NCBI GenBank assembly: GCA_964567475.1
Contig: CAZMMV010000039.1
Coordinates: 1 to 14,351, forward strand
Direction: 5' to 3'
Length of the DNA stretch: 14,351 nucleotides
Source: CAZMMV01 sp964567475
Lineage (GTDB): Bacteria; Bacillota; Clostridia; Tissierellales; Tissierellaceae
Shown here: one piece after another, positions 1 through 6,369 of the stretch
Layout: each line of letters begins with the position of its first letter
Position numbering within the stretch: the stretch's first letter is position 1
Notes under the pieces: generated by a model
Seen by the model: the letters and a program-made list of their open reading frames with translations, nothing else
The model's database searches: none
Told to the model about the DNA's origin: nothing
Made by a program: the position numbers and the translations under genes

Positions 1-1059
1 ATATTTTGGATGTGGTTTTCTGCAATATTTGGTATGGCTACAAATTTTGGTGAGGCAGTTTTAGCTCAGAAATACGCAACAAAAGTAGATGGAGAAGTTA
101 CTGGAGGACCTGCTTATTATTTAGCAAAAGGTGTAAAGAGTAAATTCTTAGCAGGATTTTTTGCAGTTACAATTATATTTGCCTTAGGATTTGTGGGAAA
201 TATGGTCCAATCAAACTCAATAGCTGCAGCAGTAAATTCAGCTTTTGGTATCAACAAGGTAATTGCAGGTGTTGCAGTAGCAATTTTTGTAGGAGTAATA
301 CTAATAGGGGGAATGAAAAGGATAGCATCATTTGTTGAGCTTGTAGTACCTTTTATGGCTGCTCTTTATATAGTAGGTAGTATTGTAATATTAGTAAAAT
401 TCAGAGGACAAGTTGGACCTGCTTTTAGAAGTATATTTGTTGGAGCTTTTACTACTCAGGCTGCAATAGGTGGAGCGATAGGTGTTACAGTAAAGCAATC
501 TGTTAGATTTGGTGTGGCAAGGGGACTTTTCTCAAATGAAGCTGGTATGGGTTCAACTCCACATGCTCATGCTGTAGCTAGGGTAAAACATCCAGCTCAA
601 CAAGGTATGGTTGCAATGGTTGGAGTTATTATAGATACTATGATTATTTGTACTGCAACTGCACTAATAAATATAGTTACTGGAGCTTATCTAGAAGGAC
701 TTGATGGAATAGAAATGACTCAAAGGGCATTTGAAATAGGTTTAGGTAATTTTGGTTTATCATTTATAGCTATAGCATTATTTTTCTTTGCTTTAACTAC
801 AATAGTAGGTTGGTACTTTTTTGGAGAAGCAAATATAAAATACTTATTTGGCACTAGTATAGTTAAATACTATAGAGTACTAGTATTAGGATTTATTATA
901 TTAGGATCATTTTTAAAGGTAGAAATAGTTTGGTCATTGGCAGACCTTTTCAATGGAATAATGGTAATACCTAACTTGATAGGTTTATTTATATTAGCTC
1001 CACAGGCTGCTGAAATACTAAAGGATTATGATACAACTCATATAAAACAGTATAGATAA
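1..1059 (+). CDS. AGCS-family sodium:alanine/glycine symporter, 5' end cut off by window edge
   Basis: This is an integral membrane transporter of the alanine-or-glycine:cation symporter (AGCS) family, which imports small neutral amino acids with Na+. The reading frame is open from base 1 and continues upstream of the first in-frame ATG at base 10 (residues I-F-W precede M-W-F-S-A), which matches the interior of family members. The gene is therefore truncated by the window edge, not by mutation, and the ATG at 10 is not the start. About 352 residues are visible, so roughly the N-terminal 100 are missing. The family signature GLFSNEAGMGSTPHAHA is present around bases 511-575, followed by a run of hydrophobic segments to the C-terminus. 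The next gene begins 55 bp after the stop with no terminator between, so the two are probably co-transcribed. Whether it prefers alanine or glycine cannot be told from sequence. Confidence 0.93.
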   Translation: MFWMWFSAIFGMATNFGEAVLAQKYATKVDGEVTGGPAYYLAKGVKSKFLAGFFAVTIIFALGFVGNMVQSNSIAAAVNSAFGINKVIAGVAVAIFVGVILIGGMKRIASFVELVVPFMAALYIVGSIVILVKFRGQVGPAFRSIFVGAFTTQAAIGGAIGVTVKQSVRFGVARGLFSNEAGMGSTPHAHAVARVKHPAQQGMVAMVGVIIDTMIICTATALINIVTGAYLEGLDGIEMTQRAFEIGLGNFGLSFIAIALFFFALTTIVGWYFFGEANIKYLFGTSIVKYYRVLVLGFIILGSFLKVEIVWSLADLFNGIMVIPNLIGLFILAPQAAEILKDYDTTHIKQYR

Positions 1060-1114
1060 AAAGTTCTTGATTATCCTATGGGATATAGTAATATAGTCTA
1101 TGAGGAGGGATTTT

Positions 1115-1753
1115 ATGTTTATAAATAAAAGTTTAAAAGAGTATATTGATAGCACAGCCAGTGGAGAGCCAACACCAGGTGGTGGAAGTGTATCTGCTTT
1201 AGTAGGGTCTTTAGGTGGTGCTTTAACTCAAATGGTAAGCAATTTAACAGTTGGTAAAAAGGCCTATGAAGAATTATCTGAAGAAGTTAAAACTACAATA
1301 TTGGAAAATACTAAGAGAATTGGGAAATTAGTTGAAGATCTAAATAGTATTGTGGATGAAGATACTAAAGCTTTTGATAAGGTAATGGATGCATTTAAAC
1401 TTCCAAAGGCAAGTGATGATGAAAAAGCTAAAAGAAGTGAAGCCATACAAGCAGGCTATAAAATAGCTCTAGAAGTTCCTCTAAGATCTGCAAAAAAATG
1501 TCTAGAAGTATTAGAGTTACAAGGAGTTTTTGCAGATTATGGAAATGCTAATGCTATTACAGATGTTGGAGTAGGTACATTACTTGCATATTCAGGTTTA
1601 GAAGGTGCATTGTTTAATGTAACTATAAACGTTGGAAGTATTAAAGATCAAGAGTATAAAAAGCAAGTAGAAAAAGAAGCAGATGAAATATTAAATAAAG
1701 GTAAAGAGTTAAAAGAAGAATTATTAAAAGTTGTATATAAGAGATTAGGATAA
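1115..1753 (+). CDS. fchA: Formiminotetrahydrofolate cyclodeaminase-family protein (FchA/FTCD C-terminal type)
   Basis: This is a soluble, all-helical protein of 212 residues of the cyclodeaminase family, which converts 5-formimino-tetrahydrofolate to 5,10-methenyl-tetrahydrofolate and ammonia. The family is seen as free-standing FchA in purine- and amino-acid-fermenting clostridia and as the C-terminal half of animal FTCD. Visible hallmarks are the N-terminal PTPGGGSVSALVGSLGGAL segment (residues 19-37) and the YGNANAITDVGVG segment near the C-terminal third. An upstream in-frame ATG exists at 1100, but AGGAGGGA lies at 1103-1110, after that ATG and 4 nt before the ATG at 1115, so 1115 is the chosen start. 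The gene probably shares a transcript with the symporter and is closed by the terminator at 1773-1808. Some members may act as methenyl-THF cyclohydrolases, so the exact reaction is inferred from the family. Confidence 0.87.
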   Translation: MFINKSLKEYIDSTASGEPTPGGGSVSALVGSLGGALTQMVSNLTVGKKAYEELSEEVKTTILENTKRIGKLVEDLNSIVDEDTKAFDKVMDAFKLPKASDDEKAKRSEAIQAGYKIALEVPLRSAKKCLEVLELQGVFADYGNANAITDVGVGTLLAYSGLEGALFNVTINVGSIKDQEYKKQVEKEADEILNKGKELKEELLKVVYKRLG

Positions 1754-1772
1754 AGATCAAGATCAAGGAAAG

Positions 1773-1808
1773 GAGAAGGCCTATGTAAAATGGTCTTCTC
1801 TTTTTTTT
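1773..1808 (+). terminator. Intrinsic terminator after the cyclodeaminase gene
   Basis: GAGAAGGCC (1773-1781) pairs with GGTCTTCTC (1792-1800) over 9 bp with one G-U, around a 10-nt loop, and is followed at once by eight Ts (1801-1808). It begins 20 bp after the stop codon and separates the symporter/cyclodeaminase unit from adenine deaminase. Confidence 0.92.
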
Positions 1809-1814
1809 GCTTTC

Positions 1815-1842
1815 TTTATTTTCTTATTTATTGTATTATAAT
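1815..1842 (+). promoter_or_regulatory. Possible sigma-A promoter for the adenine deaminase operon
   Basis: A perfect -10 TATAAT lies at 1837-1842, 45 bp before the chosen GTG start. The best -35 at acceptable spacing is only TTTATT (1815-1820, 16-bp spacer), which is weak. Its position just after a terminator supports a promoter here. The leader from this promoter would be about 40 nt, too short for a purine riboswitch aptamer. Confidence 0.45.
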
Positions 1843-1887
1843 AGTATGAGAATTAATAATCATTAATTTGATAAAGGAGTGCTTATT

Positions 1888-3612
1888 GTGAATAAAGCTA
1901 GATTAAAGGATTTTATAAAAAAATCACAAGCTACTAGTAAAGCAGAAATAGTATTAAAAAATGGAAATATTATAAATGTTTTTACTGGTGAGATTATAAA
2001 AGCTGATATAGCTATTGATAGTGGTATTATCATTGGTATAGGTAATTATGCAGGAGAGAAAGAAATAGATTTAGAAGATAAATATATTTCACCTGGATTT
2101 ATAGATAGCCATGTTCATATTGAATCTTCTATGTCATCTCCATCAGAATTTGCCAAGATAATAGTTCCAAAGGGCGTAACTACTATAATAGCAGATCCTC
2201 ATGAGATAGCTAATGTAAAGGGAATCCAAGGAATAGAATACATAATTAATGATAGTAAGTCTCTACCACTAGATGTATATATAATGTTGCCTAGTTGTGT
2301 CCCAGCAACGGATTTTGAAAACTCAGGAGCTATACTTGAAGCAGAAGATTTAAAACTATTAAAAGATAATGAGTCTATTTTAGGATTAGGGGAGATGATG
2401 AATTATCCGGGAGTTATAAATGGGGATGACAAGGTAATAGATAAACTAATATTGTTTAAAGATAAAATAATAGATGGGCATGGACCTATGATTAGTGGAA
2501 AGGATTTAAATGCATATATTATGGGAGGCATAAAAACAGAGCATGAATGTTCTACTATAGATGAAGTAAATGATAGACTTAGATTGGGAATGCATATATT
2601 AATAAGACAAGGTTCTGCAGCTAAAGATTTAAAAAATATAATTTCGGCTGTAAATAAAGATAACTTAAGAAGATTTATGTTTTGTACTGATGATAAACAT
2701 CCAGAAGATTTAATAAAAGAAGGAACAATAGATTTTAATATAAAACTAGCTATAAAATCAGGAATAGAGGCAGTAGATGCAATAAAGATGGCTACTATAA
2801 ACTCTGCAGAGTGTTATGGACTAAAAGATATAGGGGCAATAGCTCCAGGATATAAAGCAGATTTAGTTGTCATTGATAATTTAGATGATTTTAATATATT
2901 AAAAGTATTTAAGGATGGAAAATTAGTAGGCCAGGATAATAAGGCTTTATTTAAAACTAAAGAATACATAGCCAGAAATTTAATGAACTCTGTAAATATA
3001 AAAAGAGTGAAAAAACAAGATATCCAAATTAAAATGGAAACAAATAAGGCCAATGTAATTAGTGTAACGGAAAATAGTCTAATAACAGAAAAGGCAGTAA
3101 GAGAAGTAAGCCTATCCGATGGATGTTTTCAGTATTCTGATGAAGATATATTAAAACTTGTAATAGTGGAAAGACACAAGGCTACAGGCAATATAGGAGT
3201 AGGCCTTATAGAAAATATCAGATTGAAAAATGGAGCTATAGGCTCTACAATAGGTCATGATTCTCACAATATCATAGTTGTAGGAGATAATGATGAAGAT
3301 ATTTTAGCAGCAATAGACCAGCTTGAAAAAATTGGAGGAGGGATTACTATTGTTTCCAATGGTCAAGTTATAAAAAGTTTAGAACTTGAAATTGGAGGAC
3401 TAATGACCTCAAAACCAATAGAGGAAACAAATAATACATTAAAAGAAATGATTCACATATCTTATGAAAGACTTAATGTAAATAAAAATATAGATCCTTT
3501 TATGACTTTATCATTTATGGGATTGCCAGTTATCCCTAAATTAAAACTAACAGATATGGGACTTTTTGATGTAGAAAAATTTGATTTTATAGAAGTAAAT
3601 AATATAGATTAA
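1888..3612 (+). CDS. ade: Adenine deaminase
   Basis: Adenine deaminase hydrolyses adenine to hypoxanthine and ammonia in purine salvage and degradation, and belongs to the metal-dependent amidohydrolase superfamily. The protein of 574 residues has the usual family length. With the start chosen, metal-binding H75 and H77 sit in GFIDSHVHIESSM, H105 in ADPHEIANVKG, a further His-rich stretch reads GPMISGKDLNAY...KTEHECST, and the catalytic Asp region FCTDDKHPEDL includes D268-D269. The typical C-terminal domain with GHDSHNIIVVGDND is also present. The start is GTG at 1888, preceded by AAAGGAG (1873-1879) at 8 nt. An in-frame GTG at 1879 overlaps that Shine-Dalgarno sequence and is therefore unlikely. 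The gene is intact and leads the downstream aminotransferase by 36 bp without a terminator. Confidence 0.96.
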   Translation: MNKARLKDFIKKSQATSKAEIVLKNGNIINVFTGEIIKADIAIDSGIIIGIGNYAGEKEIDLEDKYISPGFIDSHVHIESSMSSPSEFAKIIVPKGVTTIIADPHEIANVKGIQGIEYIINDSKSLPLDVYIMLPSCVPATDFENSGAILEAEDLKLLKDNESILGLGEMMNYPGVINGDDKVIDKLILFKDKIIDGHGPMISGKDLNAYIMGGIKTEHECSTIDEVNDRLRLGMHILIRQGSAAKDLKNIISAVNKDNLRRFMFCTDDKHPEDLIKEGTIDFNIKLAIKSGIEAVDAIKMATINSAECYGLKDIGAIAPGYKADLVVIDNLDDFNILKVFKDGKLVGQDNKALFKTKEYIARNLMNSVNIKRVKKQDIQIKMETNKANVISVTENSLITEKAVREVSLSDGCFQYSDEDILKLVIVERHKATGNIGVGLIENIRLKNGAIGSTIGHDSHNIIVVGDNDEDILAAIDQLEKIGGGITIVSNGQVIKSLELEIGGLMTSKPIEETNNTLKEMIHISYERLNVNKNIDPFMTLSFMGLPVIPKLKLTDMGLFDVEKFDFIEVNNID

Positions 3613-3630
3613 TATAGATTAATATAAATT
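3601..3630 (+). repeat. Three 10-bp tandem repeats spanning the ade stop codon
   Basis: AATATAGATT occurs at 3601-3610 and 3611-3620, followed by AATATAAATT at 3621-3630. The TAA stop of ade is at 3610-3612, so one unit lies in the coding end and two in the spacer before the next gene. Confidence 0.85.
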
Positions 3631-3648
3631 AGAATCGGGAGTGAGAAA

Positions 3649-4791
3649 ATGATATATTTTGATAATGCTGCAACTTCTTTTCCAAAGCCTAAAATAGTTT
3701 ATGATGAAATAATGGATGCTATGATGAACTATGGAGCAAATCCTGGTAGATCAGGACATAAGTTAGCTATGAAGGCAAGTAGAGGAATGTTTAGTACTAG
3801 AGAAAGTATCAGTAAGTTATTTAATATAAAGAATCCTTTAGATATTATATTTACATTTAATTGTACAGAAAGTTTAAATGTGGCTATAAAAGGAATCCTT
3901 AAAGCAGGAGACCATGTCATAGCTACATCTATGGACCATAACTCTGTACTTAGACCTATTAAGTCTTTAGAAAAGATAGGAATAAGTAATACAATTGTAA
4001 TGGGAGATAAAGAAGGAAGAATCAATCCTGAAGATATTGAAAAAGCTATAAAAGAAGAAACTAAAATGATAGTAACTACCCATATATCTAATTTAACAGG
4101 AACAATAATAGACATAAAAGAAGTAGGTAAAATTGCAAAAGCTCATGGGTTATTATACCTGGTAGACGCTGCTCAGTCAGCAGGGGTATACTCTATAGAC
4201 GTAGAAGATATGCATATAGACATGCTAGCTTTCCCAGGTCATAAAGGCTTACTAGGGCCTCAGGGTACAGGAGGACTTTATATAAAAAGAGGTATAGATA
4301 TGGCAGAGAGTTTTCAAGGGGGTACAGGAAGTATATCCTATTCTTTGACACAGCCAGAGGTCATGCCAGATAAATTTGAATCAGGAACACCAAATGCACC
4401 TGGGATAATAGGATTAGGTGCAGGTATAGAATATATTCTTGAAATAGGAATAGACAATATAAGACAAAAAGAACTTAAACTTACCAAGAAATTTATGGAT
4501 GAAGCAGGGAAAATAGATGGTATAAAAATTTATGGCCCCCTAGATATGGATCAACATGCACCTGTAGTATCTTTAAATATAAAAGACGCAGATTCATCAG
4601 AAGTAAGTTATATATTGAATGAAGAATATAATATAGCTGTGAGACCAGGTCTTCACTGTGCTCCTCTTGCACATAAAACCATAGCTACATTTGAACAGGG
4701 GACAGTTAGATTTAGTTTTGGATATGAAAATACAGATGAAGAAATAGATTTAGCTATAAAAGCATTAAAGGAAATAGCTAAGGAATTATAG
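3649..4791 (+). CDS. Class V aminotransferase, cysteine desulfurase-like family
   Basis: This is a soluble PLP-dependent fold-type I enzyme of 380 residues, closest in appearance to the subgroup annotated 'cysteine desulfurase family protein' (TIGR01977-like), which would release sulfur from cysteine. Seen features are the N-terminal MIYFDNAATSFPKP, the PLP-binding Schiff-base lysine K199 in FPGHKGLLGPQGTGGLY, a conserved DAAQSAG upstream of it, and the candidate persulfide cysteine C337 in RPGLHCAPLAH followed by GTVRFSFGYENTDEEID. Start ATG 3649 is preceded by GGGAG at 3637-3641. The stop is 13 bp from the DUF4446 start, so the two are certainly close enough to be co-transcribed. No IscU, SufU or thiouridylase partner gene is adjacent, so the sulfur acceptor is unknown. 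A selenocysteine lyase activity is a family alternative. Confidence 0.88.
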   Translation: MIYFDNAATSFPKPKIVYDEIMDAMMNYGANPGRSGHKLAMKASRGMFSTRESISKLFNIKNPLDIIFTFNCTESLNVAIKGILKAGDHVIATSMDHNSVLRPIKSLEKIGISNTIVMGDKEGRINPEDIEKAIKEETKMIVTTHISNLTGTIIDIKEVGKIAKAHGLLYLVDAAQSAGVYSIDVEDMHIDMLAFPGHKGLLGPQGTGGLYIKRGIDMAESFQGGTGSISYSLTQPEVMPDKFESGTPNAPGIIGLGAGIEYILEIGIDNIRQKELKLTKKFMDEAGKIDGIKIYGPLDMDQHAPVVSLNIKDADSSEVSYILNEEYNIAVRPGLHCAPLAHKTIATFEQGTVRFSFGYENTDEEIDLAIKALKEIAKEL

Positions 4792-4804
4792 AGGAGAGAA
4801 TTGT

Positions 4805-5323
4805 ATGGATGAAATAATAAATTTTATAGAATTATATAATATACAAATTATGTTAGGGATTATGCTTGTAAATGTACTATTATTTATATTATTTATAATA
4901 TCTCAAGTAAGAATTTCTAGCATAAAGAAAAAATATGATTTACTAGTTAATGGAAGTAAAAATATAAGTATTGAAGAATTATTAATAAAGACTGGAAAAG
5001 ATATAAATGAAATGGAAAAAAAGGTAAAGGTATTTGAAGAAAAGGTTAATGGAATAGAGATAAAGCTTAGCTTTGCAATCCAAAAGGTGGGTTTTGTAAG
5101 ATACAGTGCCTTTGCAGAGATGGGATCCGATCTTAGCTTTTCCCTTGCATTGCTAGATGATTTTCAAAATGGATTTGTTTTAACAAGTATATATGGAAGG
5201 GATACTTCTATGATATATGCTAAACCTATTAAATTTGGCAAATCAGTATATCCACTATCAGTAGAAGAAATTCAATCAATAGATAGAGCCAAAATGGGAG
5301 AATCTAAAGAAAGAGCAATATAG
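4805..5323 (+). CDS. DUF4446 family membrane protein
   Basis: This is a 172-residue protein of the DUF4446 family, whose biochemical function is unknown. It has one N-terminal membrane segment (about residues 15-36, MLGIMLVNVLLFILFIIS), then a charged, probably coiled-coil stretch (about 37-85), and a conserved C-terminal domain beginning QKVGFVRYSAFAEMGSDLSFSLALLDD and containing GFVLTSIYGRD. AGGAG at 4792-4796 begins right after the stop of the aminotransferase gene and lies 8 nt before the ATG. From memory, DUF4446 genes in Clostridia often sit near yyaC and the parAB/origin region, and yyaC is indeed the next gene here. The last five codons lie inside the 55-bp sequence that is duplicated across the N gap. 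Confidence 0.87.
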   Translation: MDEIINFIELYNIQIMLGIMLVNVLLFILFIISQVRISSIKKKYDLLVNGSKNISIEELLIKTGKDINEMEKKVKVFEEKVNGIEIKLSFAIQKVGFVRYSAFAEMGSDLSFSLALLDDFQNGFVLTSIYGRDTSMIYAKPIKFGKSVYPLSVEEIQSIDRAKMGESKERAI

Positions 5324-5363
5324 TAAATAAAAACTAGCTTATATTATGCTAGTTTTTTTATTT
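5309..5363. repeat. Left copy of exact 55-bp duplication at contig end
   Basis: These 55 bases end exactly at the first N of the gap and are identical to 5464-5518, which begin exactly after the last N. The copy holds the last codons of DUF4446, a hairpin, and (in reverse) what on the other side is the end of yyaC. It is best read as contig-end overlap, not a biological repeat. Confidence 0.95.
5329..5357. terminator. Bidirectional terminator between DUF4446 and yyaC (left copy)
   Basis: AAAAACTAGC (5329-5338) pairs perfectly with GCTAGTTTTT (5348-5357) around a 9-nt loop. The T-run continues to 5359 on the plus strand, and the A-run gives Ts on the minus strand. It starts 5 bp after the DUF4446 stop. 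The same element is present again at 5484-5512, probably an assembly duplicate. Confidence 0.88.
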
Positions 5364-5463
5364 NNNNNNNNNNNNNNNNNNNNNNNNNNNNNNNNNNNNN
5401 NNNNNNNNNNNNNNNNNNNNNNNNNNNNNNNNNNNNNNNNNNNNNNNNNNNNNNNNNNNNNNN
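5364..5463. other. Assembly gap of 100 Ns
   Basis: There are exactly 100 Ns, a length commonly used for gaps of unknown size. Identical 55-bp sequences on both sides suggest that the true gap length is zero or negative. Confidence 0.97.
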
Positions 5464-5518
5464 GAAAGAGCAATATAGTAAATAAAAACTAGCTTATATT
5501 ATGCTAGTTTTTTTATTT
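5464..5518. repeat. Right copy of exact 55-bp duplication at contig start
   Basis: This is identical to 5309-5363. It carries a stray copy of the last DUF4446 codons (5464-5478), the bidirectional hairpin, and the final lysine codon and stop of yyaC on the minus strand. Confidence 0.95.
5484..5512. terminator. Bidirectional terminator between DUF4446 and yyaC (right copy)
   Basis: The stem arms lie at 5484-5493 and 5503-5512. On the minus strand it directly follows the yyaC stop (5513-5515) and ends in a T-run. It is probably the same physical element as 5329-5357. Confidence 0.85.
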
Positions 5519-6097
5519 AATTAAACTATAATCTTTACGATATAGTCTATAAATAGATAAATAAAGACTTTTATATATTATATCTGCCATTGTTATAACT
5601 AGAGATAATCTAGTGCTTTGTAAGACCATATACTCTAGCATACCGCTTATATTTACTATGCCAGTAATAGATACATCCCCTACAGCTGGCAGTGATTTAT
5701 TTACTCCAGCTCCAGGCTTTAGAGAGGAATTTTCTATAGAAAGATAACCAACATGAGTTTGTTTTCCTAAAGATGAATCAATTGCTATTATAAAAGGATT
5801 ATCATAAGAATTATTAATTGTTTTTATATGCTTTTCTAAATTTTTAGCGTGGACAGGATTTTCAAGTGTACCAAATAGGTGAATATTATCATGTGTTTTT
5901 ATCATAGGAAGAAGCTTATGGCCTACTAAAGGGCCTAGTGAGTCACCTGTGGACCTATCAGTTCCTATACATAGAATAATTAAATCCTTATTTAAGACAT
6001 TATTTGCAGATAGACAATTAAAAACTAAATTATAGAATTCAGATAGAGCAAACTTTGAATTTGAGTTGATATACCTATTTTTATCATATGTAATCAT
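5513..6097 (-). CDS. yyaC: YyaC-type putative spore protease (DUF1256)
   Basis: This 194-residue soluble protein belongs to the YyaC/DUF1256 family, related to the germination protease Gpr and conserved in endospore formers. Its precise substrate is not established. The hallmark N-terminal motif LIILCIGTDRSTGDSLGPLVG is clear, followed by LFGTLENPVHAKNL, an IAIDSSLG segment, and LKPGAGVNKSLPAVGDVSITGIVN, all typical of the family. The ATG (6095-6097) is preceded on the minus strand by AGGAGG (6103-6108) with 5-nt spacing. The gene converges on DUF4446 and diverges from the M23 hydrolase gene. A 26-bp perfect palindrome sits 1 bp upstream of its Shine-Dalgarno sequence. Its presence is the best evidence in the window that the organism sporulates. 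Confidence 0.92.
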   Translation of the reverse strand: MITYDKNRYINSNSKFALSEFYNLVFNCLSANNVLNKDLIILCIGTDRSTGDSLGPLVGHKLLPMIKTHDNIHLFGTLENPVHAKNLEKHIKTINNSYDNPFIIAIDSSLGKQTHVGYLSIENSSLKPGAGVNKSLPAVGDVSITGIVNISGMLEYMVLQSTRLSLVITMADIIYKSLYLSIYRLYRKDYSLIK

Positions 6098-6109
6098 AAA
6101 AACCTCCTA

Positions 6110-6135
6110 AACAATAATAATATATTATTATTGTT
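6110..6135. promoter_or_regulatory. 26-bp perfect palindrome in the yyaC leader (possible operator)
   Basis: The left arm AACAATAATAATA (6110-6122) is the exact reverse complement of TATTATTATTGTT (6123-6135). It lies just upstream of the yyaC ribosome binding site and downstream of the candidate yyaC -10. Perfect two-fold symmetry with no spacer fits a dimeric repressor site better than an RNA hairpin, since the arms are almost all A/T and leave no natural loop. Which regulator would bind is unknown. Confidence 0.5.
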
Positions 6136-6146
6136 ACCTTAAAAGT

Positions 6147-6175
6147 ATAATAAATACATTGTAAGTATTTAACAA
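6147..6175 (-). promoter_or_regulatory. Possible promoter for yyaC
   Basis: On the minus strand, TTGTTA (6175-6170) and TATTAT (6152-6147) are separated by 17 bp, resembling a sigma-A promoter whose transcript would start near 6140, just before the palindrome. In Bacillus subtilis yyaC is controlled by a forespore sigma factor. I did not find a convincing sigma-F or sigma-G site here, so this call is tentative. Confidence 0.35.
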
Positions 6176-6275
6176 ATAACAAATTGAAACTGTAAATATT
6201 AGGCAATATGCTTAAGTATTTGAATAATTTTTAAATTAAATGAAGATACTATAATAAATTAGACATGCTAAATGG

Positions 6276-6303
6276 TTGAAAAGTTTCCCTGTTATGGTAT
6301 AAT
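6276..6303 (+). promoter_or_regulatory. Sigma-A promoter for the LysM-G5-M23 hydrolase gene
   Basis: TTGAAA (6276-6281) and a perfect TATAAT (6298-6303) are separated by 16 bp, and the -10 carries the extended TGG prefix (6295-6297). It lies 66 bp upstream of the ATG at 6370. The region around and after the -10 closely matches the promoter region of the L,D-transpeptidase gene. Confidence 0.75.
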
Positions 6304-6320
6304 TGTTACGGAAAGGTTAC
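6304..6320 (+). promoter_or_regulatory. WalR-like direct repeat after the -10 of the hydrolase promoter
   Basis: TGTTAC (6304-6309), 5 nt, then GGTTAC (6315-6320). The WalR consensus in Firmicutes is TGTWAH-N5-TGTWAH. The first half-site fits fully and the second has one mismatch, with correct 11-bp periodicity. WalRK controls cell-wall hydrolases, which fits the gene downstream. A position overlapping the transcription start would suggest repression. Confidence 0.4.
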
Positions 6321-6369
6321 AAAAGATGAAACCTTCTTATCAAAATATTATAAGATTGGAGGAATATGT

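Noticed and set aside
10..12. ATG at base 10 as the true start of the symporter
   Set aside because: The frame is open to base 1 and the preceding residues fit the family. About 100 N-terminal residues with the first membrane segments would be missing.
1809..1887. Possible purine riboswitch ahead of adenine deaminase
   Set aside because: Only about 79 bp lie between the upstream terminator and the start codon, and about 45 bp after the -10. That is too short for an aptamer plus switch, and no purine-aptamer core or paired loops are visible.
3729..4115. 128-codon antisense open frame inside the aminotransferase gene
   Set aside because: It is a shadow of a strongly supported gene, with no ribosome site and no recognisable domain. 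The same applies to the other antisense frames inside ade, the TPR gene and yjdM.
5364..5463. A mobile element or deletion hidden in the N gap, with the flanking 55 bp as target duplication
   Set aside because: Repeats end exactly at the Ns and the length is a usual assembler k-mer. Both neighbouring genes are complete when the copies are collapsed, so an insertion is not needed.
6176..6235. Sigma-F/sigma-G type promoter for yyaC (a GCATA box on the minus strand)
   Set aside because: A GCATA-like -35 can be found, but no matching -10 lies at the right distance, so a forespore promoter cannot be supported from sequence alone.
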